NCBI GenBank assembly: GCA_017476665.1
Contig: JAFUZJ010000045.1
Span: 1 to 64,000 of the forward strand
From: Lachnospiraceae bacterium
GTDB taxonomy: Bacteria; Bacillota; Clostridia; Lachnospirales; Lachnospiraceae
Direction of reading: 5' to 3'
Length of the DNA: 64,000 nt
The translations under genes were made by a program, and so were the position numbers. Within the stretch, counting starts at the first letter, position 1, and every line of letters starts with the position of its first letter. Shown here piece after piece: positions 1 through 8,542 of this stretch. The notes beneath the pieces are model-generated. The model was not told the origin of the DNA. It saw nothing but the letters and a program-made list of their open reading frames with translations, and did no database searches.

Positions 1-1880
1 GCATTCGGGCGGAAGACCTTTGTTGTCTTCACTCCCATCAGCCGGGAATGAAATTCTCCGGGAATTCTGCCTCCCGCAGTCAGGATGAGCGGATATTTTG
101 CCTTTCCCACCTTATTCAATGAATCCCGATAAGTCGGAACCGGATCCAGATTGTAGGATTTGGAAATCTGCGCTATCGTCTCTGAATACAGTTCAATTTT
201 TCCCGTCGGCGTGCGCAATCCGTCCGCCAGATTCCTGCCCTCAAAGAAAGGCAGTGTGCCGGGGATTTTGACCGCTGTCGGGGAAGCTTTCAGCGCGTCC
301 AGCGTAACGCCTACTCTCCGCAGAACATATTTGCATACAGTTTCATATCCGCTCCGCAGGATTTTATCGTCATAGTCCAGATCCAGATAATTTGCCAGTT
401 CACAGATAATGTCAACATCCGATTTAGACTGATACAGCGGCTTGATTGCCGGTTCCGTGAATCTTACTGTAGGTCCCTGCGCGATCAATTCCTGGCGCTC
501 CAGCGATGAGCACGCAGGCAATACGATATCCGCATGCCTGGCTGCCGTTGTCCAAAAAAGATCCACATCCACAAAGAAATCCAGTTTTGCAATGGCCGCC
601 AGCAGCTTTTCATTATTGACAAACATCTTGTGGTTCATTCCCAGCGCAAAGATTGCTTTGATCGGATAGGGTTCTGCGGTCTCAATCTGTCTGGTCAGAT
701 CCATACTCTGAAATTCATCGATCATCACACTCCACAGCGGAAATCTCTGCGAGCCGATCTTCGACTTTACCGTCTTGTGTCCTGCCGGATCAAACCGGGG
801 ATTTGCCCTGTGCCATACAGGGGAATTCTGATATCCGCTGCCGTCTTCGGAAAGCGGTCTTGATTCATCCACAAAATCATCCCACAAAACCTTGATGTTA
901 AAATCTTCGTTAGAATACTCTACGGGTAAAATCCCGCCCTGTCTGTCAAAGTTACCTGTGATTGCGATCAATGCATAGATTGCACGGATATTCTGCATTC
1001 CGTTTATATGATGCGGGATTGCCGCACCGGATACCGTACAGGAGATCCGTGCCGACTCTGCCAGAATATCTGCAGCCTTTAACAGTGTCCCTTCTGTGAT
1101 TCCCGTGACGGATGCCGTCTTCTCCAGCGTATATTTTTTTGCCTCTTTTTTGTATTCCGCAAATCCATGCACATATTTGGCAATATACGCCTCGTCAATC
1201 GCTCCTTTTTCTATGAGATAATTTCCGAAAAAGAGGGCCAGCGCGCCGTCTGTACCGGGGTTCACCCGCAGGAGCACATCCGCAAATTTGGCTGCAGGCG
1301 TCACTTTCGGATCCACGATAATGATTTTACCGCCCTTCTCCTTATAATTTTCCAGTTGCATCCCGTCAAAATTCTGACTAAAGAACGGATTATATCCCCA
1401 CCCGATAAACAAATCTGACCTCATAATATCCGGTCTCGTCAAAGTGCCGAATGTCAGGAGCGAAGCCATGCGCATGGACATATGGCAGGTACTGGATTCG
1501 GTTCCATAATTCAGGGAGCCGAAGGAATGTACCAGGCGGTGCAGCACAGGGCGATACCATTTGGAATATCCGGTATAAAACGCTACGCTTTCCGCACCGT
1601 ATTTTTTCTTCAACTGGTTTAATTTCCCGGCAATCTCGCTATATGCCTCTTCCCATGTGATCTCTTTCCATTTTCCTCCGCCACGCTTACCTACGCGTTT
1701 TAAAGGAGTCTGTATTCTGTCCGGACGCAGTACGTAATCTCTGTATGCATATCCTCTGGCGCACAGTTTGCCGCCTGCCTGAGGCTCCACTTTGAGCAGC
1801 TCGTCATCCTTTAGCCATACATTCATGGGACATCCCCCTGCGCACACCCTGCACAGACTGCTTTTGATCTCAAATGCCAT
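1..1880 (-). CDS. Molybdopterin-dependent oxidoreductase, 3' end outside window
   Basis: Catalytic subunit of the DMSO reductase/formate dehydrogenase superfamily, using a molybdenum or tungsten bis-pterin centre. Seen: 626 codons, with the frame still open at base 1. The N-terminus has a 4Fe-4S motif CxxCxxxC (Cys10, 13, 17) and a fourth Cys40 in KLCARG. Cys132 in ESSTCHMS sits where the family has its metal-ligand Cys/Sec. Near the edge YPLILTAGGR and FHSR mark the start of the C-terminal pterin-binding domain. No twin-arginine signal is visible, so it is probably cytoplasmic. The start ATG has AGGAGGA upstream. It lies 35 bases after the degenerate cysteine synthase gene on the same strand, probably in one operon. 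The substrate cannot be told; formate, polysulfide/thiosulfate or acetylene-hydratase-like roles are all possible. Confidence 0.88.
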   Translation of the reverse strand, partial: MAFEIKSSLCRVCAGGCPMNVWLKDDELLKVEPQAGGKLCARGYAYRDYVLRPDRIQTPLKRVGKRGGGKWKEITWEEAYSEIAGKLNQLKKKYGAESVAFYTGYSKWYRPVLHRLVHSFGSLNYGTESSTCHMSMRMASLLTFGTLTRPDIMRSDLFIGWGYNPFFSQNFDGMQLENYKEKGGKIIIVDPKVTPAAKFADVLLRVNPGTDGALALFFGNYLIEKGAIDEAYIAKYVHGFAEYKKEAKKYTLEKTASVTGITEGTLLKAADILAESARISCTVSGAAIPHHINGMQNIRAIYALIAITGNFDRQGGILPVEYSNEDFNIKVLWDDFVDESRPLSEDGSGYQNSPVWHRANPRFDPAGHKTVKSKIGSQRFPLWSVMIDEFQSMDLTRQIETAEPYPIKAIFALGMNHKMFVNNEKLLAAIAKLDFFVDVDLFWTTAARHADIVLPACSSLERQELIAQGPTVRFTEPAIKPLYQSKSDVDIICELANYLDLDYDDKILRSGYETVCKYVLRRVGVTLDALKASPTAVKIPGTLPFFEGRNLADGLRTPTGKIELYSETIAQISKSYNLDPVPTYRDSLNKVGKAKYPLILTAGGRIPGEFHSRLMGVKTTKVFRPN

Positions 1881-1915
1881 GTCTTTGTCCTCCTGTCTTC
1901 ACTCGCCCTGTCACT

Positions 1916-2788
1916 TCAAAATGGATCCGGCGGAGTTAAGACTGCGCCGAACACCTCGGTGGATAGGTATCGTTCTCCCGTATCCGCTAAGATTACAATA
2001 ATGCGCTTCCCTGCATTTTCTTTCCGGTCTGCAATGTGCAGAGCCGCTGCAACTGCCGCTCCGGAAGAAATTCCTGTTAAAATTCCTTCGCTTCCTGCAA
2101 GTACAGCCGTTGTCCGTCTGGCTTCTTCCTCCGTTATAGTGAAGGCCTCATCAATCGAGTCGATCTGTCCCTGCGTGCATGTTTCCGAAACCGCGGCAAC
2201 GATTTTAAATTCCGGATTTTTCCCCTTCAGATAACTGCCTGCATTGACCAAAGTTCCCCATGCGCTTTCATCTGCCACCAGAAAATCTGCCCTACCATCC
2301 GTATCACGCCATATCTCAATCCCGGCGGTCTCAGAATCCGCCTGCCTGCCAACCTGTTCCAGCAAAAAAGCATCGGAACTCTGCTTCGCAAGGGCTTTTG
2401 CTTTTGCCTGCGCCCCCTCTGCTCCTCCCGGTACGATTACCGTTTTGGCTCCATATCCGCCTGCCAGTTTTCTGATCTCAATCCGCGTCGAGGACGGCAT
2501 AACAAGCGTTAACGGATGTCCTTTAGCTGCGGCGGCAAGGGCAAGCGCGATGCCGGTATTTCCGTCAGCCGCAGCAATAACAGCGGCTCCCGGCTTTAAG
2601 CTGCCGCTTTGTTCCGCTTCTTCTATCACCCCGCCGGCAATCCTGTCTTTTACGCTGCGGGACGGATTGACGAACTCTAATTTAGCGACAATTTCAGCTT
2701 TCACTCCCGCCTTGTTTTCAATGTGATGCAATCGAAGGAGCGGCGTGCCCCCTGCAAGCTCCAACACACTGTCATGAACCTTAGCCAT
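1916..2788 (-). CDS. Degenerate cysteine synthase-like protein (fold-type II PLP family)
   Basis: 290 residues, clearly homologous to the CysK encoded just upstream but shorter and altered at the substrate sites. Kept: the PLP lysine (SVKDR, Lys47), Asn in DGNTG (74-79) and the GISSGAA serine loop (239-245). Changed: PTSGNTG has become AAADGNTG; the phosphate-cup GTGGT has become SAWGT (around 175-179); the QFTNP segment has become EQVGRQ; and the [11 protein letters not shown] stretch is deleted. PLP may therefore still bind, but the O-acetylserine/sulfide chemistry of CysK is doubtful. It could be a PLP enzyme with another substrate or a regulatory pseudoenzyme. The start has AGAGGT seven bases upstream. 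It sits 26 bases after cysK and 35 before the oxidoreductase gene. Confidence 0.85.
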   Translation of the reverse strand: MAKVHDSVLELAGGTPLLRLHHIENKAGVKAEIVAKLEFVNPSRSVKDRIAGGVIEEAEQSGSLKPGAAVIAAADGNTGIALALAAAAKGHPLTLVMPSSTRIEIRKLAGGYGAKTVIVPGGAEGAQAKAKALAKQSSDAFLLEQVGRQADSETAGIEIWRDTDGRADFLVADESAWGTLVNAGSYLKGKNPEFKIVAAVSETCTQGQIDSIDEAFTITEEEARRTTAVLAGSEGILTGISSGAAVAAALHIADRKENAGKRIIVILADTGERYLSTEVFGAVLTPPDPF

Positions 2789-2814
2789 TTTATATACCTC
2801 TTTTATCTGATCTT

Positions 2815-3753
2815 TTATACGTTTGTGCCAAATAGCGCAGTAGACAGATATCTGTCCCCTGTATCCGGAAGAAGCGCCACTATAGTCTTTCCTCTATTTT
2901 CCGGACGCTTCGCCAGTTCCGTCGCCGCCCAGATTGCCGCTCCGGAAGAAATACCAACCAGAATGCCTTCCGTCACCGCGATCTCCCTGCCTACCGCAAA
3001 AGCATCTTCATTTTCCACCGCGATGATTTCATCGTATACCTTGGTATTCAATGTATCCGGCACAAACCCTGCGCCAATTCCCTGAATCTTATGAGGTCCT
3101 GCTACTCCCTTTGAGAGTACGGGCGAATCAGCAGGCTCCACCGCAACTATTTTGACTTTGGGGTTACGGGACTTTAAATACTCGCCCACACCTGTGATCG
3201 TTCCCCCAGTACCTACTCCGGCGACAAAAATATCCACCTTTCCATCCAGCGCCTCATAAACCTCCGGGCCGGTGGTGAGTCGATGCACTTCCGGGTTGGC
3301 GGGGTTTGTGAACTGACTCAGGATAATGGAACCCTCTATCTCCTTATTCAACTCATCTGCTTTGGCGATAGCACCTTTCATTCCCTTTGCTCCCTCTGTC
3401 AGCACCAGCCTGGCTCCGTATGCCTGAAGGAATTTTCTCCTCTCAACCGACATGGTTTCCGGCATGACCAGGATTGCCTGATATCCCTTAGCCGCGGCAA
3501 TCGCAGCAATGCCGATACCTGTATTTCCGCTTGTCGGCTCGATCAGTGTCGCTCCCGGCTTGATGATGCCTTTTTTTTCTGCATCCTCTACCATCGCAAG
3601 CGCAATACGGTCTTTCACGGAACCTGCCGGATTCAGATACTCCAGTTTTACTACAATCTGTGCTTCCAGATTATGCTTTTTTTCATAATTGCCTATCTCC
3701 AGAAGCGGTGTTTTTCCGATCAATTCCACAATACTTTTTTTCACATCTGCCAC
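2815..3753 (-). CDS. cysK: Cysteine synthase A (O-acetylserine sulfhydrylase)
   Basis: PLP enzyme that makes L-cysteine from O-acetylserine and sulfide in the cytoplasm. All family motifs are present: NPAGSVKDR with the PLP lysine, PTSGNTG for the substrate carboxylate, QFTNPAN, the phosphate cup [21 protein letters not shown] and GISSGAA. About 312 residues, normal for the family. Start choice: an ATG lies at 3759, but AGGAGG ends only two bases before it. The GTG at 3753 sits eight bases after AGGAGG and gives the usual [13 protein letters not shown] start, so I chose the GTG. It is the first gene of a three-gene minus-strand unit. A second canonical cysK lies at 23.3-24.2 kb. Confidence 0.93.
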   Translation of the reverse strand: MADVKKSIVELIGKTPLLEIGNYEKKHNLEAQIVVKLEYLNPAGSVKDRIALAMVEDAEKKGIIKPGATLIEPTSGNTGIGIAAIAAAKGYQAILVMPETMSVERRKFLQAYGARLVLTEGAKGMKGAIAKADELNKEIEGSIILSQFTNPANPEVHRLTTGPEVYEALDGKVDIFVAGVGTGGTITGVGEYLKSRNPKVKIVAVEPADSPVLSKGVAGPHKIQGIGAGFVPDTLNTKVYDEIIAVENEDAFAVGREIAVTEGILVGISSGAAIWAATELAKRPENRGKTIVALLPDTGDRYLSTALFGTNV

Positions 3754-3781
3754 GATCATATCCTCCTTTTATATATACCTT

Positions 3782-3794
3782 TGATGATACATCA
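3782..3794. promoter_or_regulatory. Small palindrome upstream of cysK
   Basis: TGATG-ATA-CATCA is an exact inverted repeat with a three-base spacer, 29 bases upstream of the cysK start in the divergent cysK/ABC intergenic region. It could be a repressor site or chance. It does not match the CymR consensus that I know. Confidence 0.25.
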
Positions 3795-3920
3795 TAAAAC
3801 GCTTCCACCGAAACAACAACCCGCCAATTCTTATGTTGATGCATGATTTTATTTGGATTTTTATGTTTTGTAAATTTTGCTCTTGATTTATTTTCTCAAT
3901 GTATTATAATTTTGTAAACA

Positions 3921-3950
3921 TTATAAACATACTTTTCCTATTTGTATAGT
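3921..3950 (+). promoter_or_regulatory. Possible promoter of the ABC exporter pair
   Basis: TTATAA (3921-3926) and TATAGT (3945-3950) are separated by 18 bases, 34 bases before the exporter start. The -35 box is weak. The surrounding 224-base divergent intergenic region is AT-rich and otherwise unremarkable. Confidence 0.35.
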
Positions 3951-3983
3951 ATGTTTTGAAATTGAAAGATTGACAGCAAAGAT

Positions 3984-5756
3984 ATGAAACTTATTTTCAA
4001 ATATATGAAAAAAATCGGTTTATATATTGTTCTGGCAATATTTATCAAGCTCCTGGGAACCGTCAGTGAGCTTGTCCTGCCATCGATCCTGGAGCATATT
4101 ATCGATGAGATCGTTCCCACAGGGAATCTTGTCAATGTATGCATCTGGGGATTGTGCATGTTTGGCACTGCCATCGTGTGCAGGCAGCTAAATGTCATAG
4201 CTAACCGACGCGCAATTGACAACGCCCATAAGATCAGTTATGAAATCCGCCAGGATCTCTTTGACAAGACGATCAATCTGAACGGCAGTCAGTTTGATGA
4301 CCTGGGTCTGCCGAGCCTGATTTCCCGCATGACAAGTGACAGTTATAATGTGCAGAGCTTTGTACAACAGATCCAGACACTCTGCGTCAGGGCACCGATG
4401 ATGCTCATAGGCGGCGTGGCTGTAGCTGCGTTCATGGACTTTCAGCTCACGCTGATCCTGATCATAATGCTTCCCATCCTGATCGCAATCATCTATTTTA
4501 TTTATGCAAAGGGGATTCCCCTCTATACCACTGTCCAGAAAAAACTGGATACTATCGTGCGCATTATGCGGGAGAATATCACAGGTATCCGTGTGGTGAA
4601 AGCGCTCAGCAAGGAGGACGCAGAGAAAACACGTTATGCCAAAGCCAATGAAGATCTGACCAACAGCGACATTACAGCGGCAGTTGTCATGGCCGTCCCC
4701 GGCCCGCTCATGCAGATGTGTCTCAATATCGGGCTTTCTCTCGTGGTCCTTTACGGTGCTTACCGCGTAAACTCCGGTGCTATCAAGCCCGGAGTGATTC
4801 TTGCCTTTCTCACGTATTTTAATATGATCACCATGGGCGTAATGGGACTCAGCCGGATTTTCGTGACCATGAGCAAGGCCAGTGCCAGCGCAGCGCGAAT
4901 TGCGCTTGTGATGGATCAGGACACGAATGGAACCGCAGAAGCTGTCAATAATGAAGCCTGCATAAACGATTCTAATCCCATCGGGTCCTATCACATCATC
5001 TTCGAGCATGTGAGTTTCAATTACGGCACAGGGAGCGGCGACAAAGAAGATTTCAACGGCGCCGAGAGGGAAAAGGCACTGAACGATATCAGCTTTACCC
5101 TTAAAAAAGGTGAAAGTCTCGGCATCATCGGTCCCACCGGCTCCGGCAAAACCACGATCATCAATCTGTTAATGCGTTTCTATGCACCAGATGAAGGAAG
5201 TATCACGATAGATGGACAAAACGTGCTGTCCTATGACAAGGATACATTAAGGCGGAAATTCGGCACCGTCTTTCAGAACGATATGATTTTCATGGATACG
5301 CTCCATGGCAATATTGATTTTGGAAGAAGCCTTGATGAGGAATCGATAGCGTCTGCTGTACGGGACGCCATGGCCGGAGAATTCATAGACAGCCTTCCGG
5401 ACCGCCTTGCCTATAGGACGTCCATAAAAGGTGCCAACCTCTCAGGCGGACAGAAGCAACGGATATTTGTGGCGAGGGCTATGGCAGCCACTCCGGAGAT
5501 CCTGATCCTTGACGACAGTTCATCCGCTCTCGACTATAAGACCGATGCGTCCATGAGAAACGCCATTCGGAAAAATCACAGGGACTCCACGTTGATCATG
5601 GTAGCACAACGAGTGTCAAGTATTATGAATCTGGATCATATTCTGGTGCTTGATAACGGCAGATGCATCGGCTATGGCAGGCACGAAAAACTGCTGGCGG
5701 AATGTGAGACATATCGAAAAATATACGAAGTCCAAATGGGCGCAATGGAAGGATAG
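3984..5756 (+). CDS. ABC exporter half, degenerate-site subunit
   Basis: 590-residue fused membrane and ATPase half-transporter of the type IV exporter class (multidrug/lipid type). Residues 1 to about 320 hold the transmembrane domain. The nucleotide domain has Walker A GPTGSGKT (about 384-391), a canonical LSGGQ signature (about 486-490) and Walker B ILILDD. The catalytic Glu after Walker B is Asp (DDSSSALD) and the switch His is Gln (VAQRVSS). These changes mark the non-catalytic half of heterodimeric exporters such as BmrCD and TM287/288. Its partner starts nine bases downstream. No strong ribosome site is visible before the ATG. The substrate is unknown. Confidence 0.9.
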   Translation: MKLIFKYMKKIGLYIVLAIFIKLLGTVSELVLPSILEHIIDEIVPTGNLVNVCIWGLCMFGTAIVCRQLNVIANRRAIDNAHKISYEIRQDLFDKTINLNGSQFDDLGLPSLISRMTSDSYNVQSFVQQIQTLCVRAPMMLIGGVAVAAFMDFQLTLILIIMLPILIAIIYFIYAKGIPLYTTVQKKLDTIVRIMRENITGIRVVKALSKEDAEKTRYAKANEDLTNSDITAAVVMAVPGPLMQMCLNIGLSLVVLYGAYRVNSGAIKPGVILAFLTYFNMITMGVMGLSRIFVTMSKASASAARIALVMDQDTNGTAEAVNNEACINDSNPIGSYHIIFEHVSFNYGTGSGDKEDFNGAEREKALNDISFTLKKGESLGIIGPTGSGKTTIINLLMRFYAPDEGSITIDGQNVLSYDKDTLRRKFGTVFQNDMIFMDTLHGNIDFGRSLDEESIASAVRDAMAGEFIDSLPDRLAYRTSIKGANLSGGQKQRIFVARAMAATPEILILDDSSSALDYKTDASMRNAIRKNHRDSTLIMVAQRVSSIMNLDHILVLDNGRCIGYGRHEKLLAECETYRKIYEVQMGAMEG

Positions 5757-5765
5757 GAGGTTACT

Positions 5766-7556
5766 ATGCCGGGACAGGGTGATCGTGGCGGAATTAAGGA
5801 AAAGCCAAAGAATACAAAAGGTACACTTTTACGGATACTCCGATACCTCCTGGAATTCAAGTGGAGTATCCTGCTTCTGTTTCTTTGTTCTGTTTTATGC
5901 AATATCGGAAATCTTTTGGGACCGAAATTTGCCGGAAGAGCCATCGGTGTGGCAGAGGAAGGCTATCAAAAGGGAATCGGCATGATCGATATGGACAAGG
6001 TACTCTACTATACGATCCTGATGCTGATCATATATGTGGGTTCCAACCTGTTAACCTTTATCGTCAGCATACGGATGAGCCGCATTGCGAAAAAGATTGC
6101 AAGCAATATGCGTCGGGATGTCTTTGAAAAACTGATGAAATTACCTGTCTCCTATTTTGATCGGAACCAGGCAGGTGATATCATAAGCCGTGTCTCCTAT
6201 GACATTGATGTTGTGTCGACCAGTCTCTCAACAGATGTGATACAGATCCTGACCAGTCTGATCACCGTTGTGGGCAGCTTCGTGATCATGTGCACTATCT
6301 CCATGCCCCTCGTATTATGCATGATCTTTACCATACCGGCCTCCATCCTGTTTACCAAAAGGATGAGCCGTAAAACACGCCCGCTGTACAGCAAACGCAG
6401 TCAGGCTTACGGCGTCATGAACGGCTTTACCGAAGAAATGTTCACAGGCCAGAAAACCATACTGGCCTATGCCAGGGAGAATGATATCTCGGATCGGTTT
6501 CGAGAAGTCAACATGGCTGCGGCAACCGCGTACAAAAACGCGGATGGGCTCGGCATGACTATGGGCCCCACCATCGGTATGATATCCAACTTTGGCCTTG
6601 CGGCTATCGGTATGGGCGGTGCTATCCTTTATCTCTACAAAATTGTAGGTTTGGAACAGATATCCAGCTTTGTTCTGTACAGCCGTAAGTTTTCGGGACC
6701 GATCAATGAGATCTCCAACATCATAAATGAAATTTTAAGCGCTCTGGCCGCAAGTGAACGGGTCTTCTCGCTTATAGACCAACCGGAGGAAGCACCGGAC
6801 GCTGATAATGCGGAAGAACTGACCGATTGTCGTGGAGAGGTTGCTGCATCGGGCATATCCTTCGGTTATCTCAAAGACAAAACCGTTCTGCACAACCTGA
6901 ATTTCCGGGCCGAGTCTGGACAGACGATCGCCATCGTAGGTCCTACCGGCGCCGGCAAAACCACGATTATCAATCTGTTAATGCGCTTCTATGATGTGAA
7001 TGACGGGAAAATATATGTGGATGATAAAGAATACCGGGAGTATACCAGAAAAAGCCTTCGAAAGAACTACGCCATGGTTCTTCAGGATACCTGGCTGTTT
7101 CAGGGAAGTATCTATGATAACATAGCATACGGCAAAGAGGGAGCAACCAGAGAAGAAGTGGTAAATGCGGCCAAGGCTGCCAAGATTCATAATTACATCA
7201 TGACTCTTCCCAAGGGATACAATACCATCATTTATGAAGATGGCGGCAATATCTCCAAAGGCCAGAAGCAACTGTTGACCATCGCACGGGCAATGCTATA
7301 TAACACTAATATGCTGATCCTAGACGAAGCCACCAGCAATGTGGACACCAACACCGAGATAGAGGTCCAGAAAGCAATCAAACGCCTGATGAAAGGCAAA
7401 ACAAATTTTGTGATCGCTCACCGGTTAAGTACCATCCGGAATGCGGACACCATACTGGTTGTCAACAACGGCGATGTGATCGAGCAGGGAAATCACGATG
7501 AACTGATGTCCCGGCATGGTTTTTACTACAACCTGTACGCGAGCCAGTTCAGCTGA
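5766..7556 (+). CDS. ABC exporter half, catalytic-site subunit
   Basis: 596-residue partner of the preceding half-transporter. A six-helix membrane domain begins near residue 30. The ATPase domain has Walker A GPTGAGKT (about 391-398), Walker B MLILDEATSNVD with the catalytic Glu, and the switch His in VIAHRLSTI. Its signature is the altered ISKGQ rather than LSGGQ. Pairing across the dimer therefore gives one consensus site (this Walker A/B with the partner's LSGGQ) and one degenerate site, as expected for a heterodimer. AGGAGGT lies four bases before the ATG. The gene converges on the ttcA-like gene with 13 bases between stops and no clear terminator. Confidence 0.92.
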   Translation: MPGQGDRGGIKEKPKNTKGTLLRILRYLLEFKWSILLLFLCSVLCNIGNLLGPKFAGRAIGVAEEGYQKGIGMIDMDKVLYYTILMLIIYVGSNLLTFIVSIRMSRIAKKIASNMRRDVFEKLMKLPVSYFDRNQAGDIISRVSYDIDVVSTSLSTDVIQILTSLITVVGSFVIMCTISMPLVLCMIFTIPASILFTKRMSRKTRPLYSKRSQAYGVMNGFTEEMFTGQKTILAYARENDISDRFREVNMAAATAYKNADGLGMTMGPTIGMISNFGLAAIGMGGAILYLYKIVGLEQISSFVLYSRKFSGPINEISNIINEILSALAASERVFSLIDQPEEAPDADNAEELTDCRGEVAASGISFGYLKDKTVLHNLNFRAESGQTIAIVGPTGAGKTTIINLLMRFYDVNDGKIYVDDKEYREYTRKSLRKNYAMVLQDTWLFQGSIYDNIAYGKEGATREEVVNAAKAAKIHNYIMTLPKGYNTIIYEDGGNISKGQKQLLTIARAMLYNTNMLILDEATSNVDTNTEIEVQKAIKRLMKGKTNFVIAHRLSTIRNADTILVVNNGDVIEQGNHDELMSRHGFYYNLYASQFS

Positions 7557-7569
7557 TCCCACTCCCCGC

Positions 7570-8430
7570 TCAGAGATTTTGTGCGCTTTCCGCATTATAT
7601 TTTTCCAGAAAACTGTGTTCCTCTCCATCCTCCTTATATCCCGGAAAAGTATCCAGGCAAACCGAATGGATGCTGTTGAAAATGCTTCTGTCAATATCCG
7701 GGTTATCTCTCTTTAACCGCCTGATCAACGTCTTGATCTCCTGCCGTTTCGAGCCTCCGCCCCCATTGTCGCAGATGGTGCAGCTCTCGGTAAACCGGCA
7801 GGCGCACTGGATAAACTCCAGATCATTATACTGCCTCCAAGCAATGATCGATTCCTCACGCACGCAGTATAAGGGACGTATCAGCGACATCCCCTCAAAA
7901 TTGGTACTATGCAGCTTGGGGAGCATCGCCTGAAGCTGTGAGCCATAGAACATAGCCATCACCGTCGTCTCGATCACATCATTAAAATGATGCCCCAGAG
8001 CAATTTTATTACACCCCAGTTCCTTGGCCTTCGCATACAGATTCCCTCTGCGCATTCTGGCGCAAAGATAACAGGGTGACTTATCGGTGCTGTTCGCCAC
8101 CTCAAAGATATCCGTCTCAAACACCGTGATCGGAATGTGCAGAAGCGCTGCATTATTCTCTATCTTTTGCCGGTTCAGTTCATTGTACCCCGGATCCATC
8201 ACCAGATAAACGATCGAAAATTCCACCTCGCTGATCCGCTGCAGCATCTGCATCAGCTTTGCCATCAGCATGGAATCTTTGCCGCCGGAGATACAGACTG
8301 CAATTTTATCGCCCGCCTGGATCAATTCATATTGTTTCACCGCCTTGACAAACGGCGACCACAGTTCCCTGCGGAATTTCTTATGGATACTGCGCTCTAC
8401 TTTCTGATAAACTTCTAAGTCTTCTTTCAT
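7570..8430 (-). CDS. TtcA-like tRNA 2-thiocytidine biosynthesis protein
   Basis: 286-residue PP-loop ATPase of the TtcA/TtuA family, which adenylates a tRNA base and replaces oxygen with sulfur. The ATP loop is SGGKDS (48-53). CYLC (Cys120, Cys123) and the late Cys-rich CACRFTESCTIC match the cysteines used for the Fe-S cluster and zinc or persulfide chemistry. The upstream neighbour is a cysteine desulfurase on the same strand, which can supply the sulfur. AGGAGCAGTGGC precedes the ATG and lies inside the first copy of a three-copy repeat. The exact tRNA position modified cannot be read from sequence. Confidence 0.85.
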   Translation of the reverse strand: MKEDLEVYQKVERSIHKKFRRELWSPFVKAVKQYELIQAGDKIAVCISGGKDSMLMAKLMQMLQRISEVEFSIVYLVMDPGYNELNRQKIENNAALLHIPITVFETDIFEVANSTDKSPCYLCARMRRGNLYAKAKELGCNKIALGHHFNDVIETTVMAMFYGSQLQAMLPKLHSTNFEGMSLIRPLYCVREESIIAWRQYNDLEFIQCACRFTESCTICDNGGGGSKRQEIKTLIRRLKRDNPDIDRSIFNSIHSVCLDTFPGYKEDGEEHSFLEKYNAESAQNL

Positions 8431-8535
8431 GCCACTGCTCCTGTATACCTTTTATCACTTCCTAATATCCTTGCTTCTGTTTACCTTTTATTCCTTCCTC
8501 ATGTCACTGCGCCTGTTTACCTTTCATCGTTTCCC
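8428..8535 (-). repeat. Three imperfect 36-base tandem repeats before the ttcA-like gene
   Basis: The 112-base gap between the desulfurase and ttcA-like genes holds three tandem copies at a 36-base period, starting at 8430, 8466 and 8502 when read on the minus strand. Each copy has an AAAGGTAWACAG-type core. Copies 1 and 3 end in GCAGTGRCATG, so the ribosome site and start codon of the gene have been duplicated upstream. The upstream ATG (8502) opens only a four-codon frame. Confidence 0.7.
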
Positions 8536-8542
8536 CAGACCA

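Noticed and set aside
3564..3571. Eight-base T/A run inside cysK as a slippage site
   Set aside because: It encodes ordinary Lys codons in a surface helix and such runs are common in AT-rich codons; no other sign of phase variation.
4188..5009. 273-codon open frame antisense to the first ABC exporter gene
   Set aside because: It lies wholly opposite a clear coding gene, is Cys/His-rich as mirrored frames often are, and has no ribosome site or recognisable domain.
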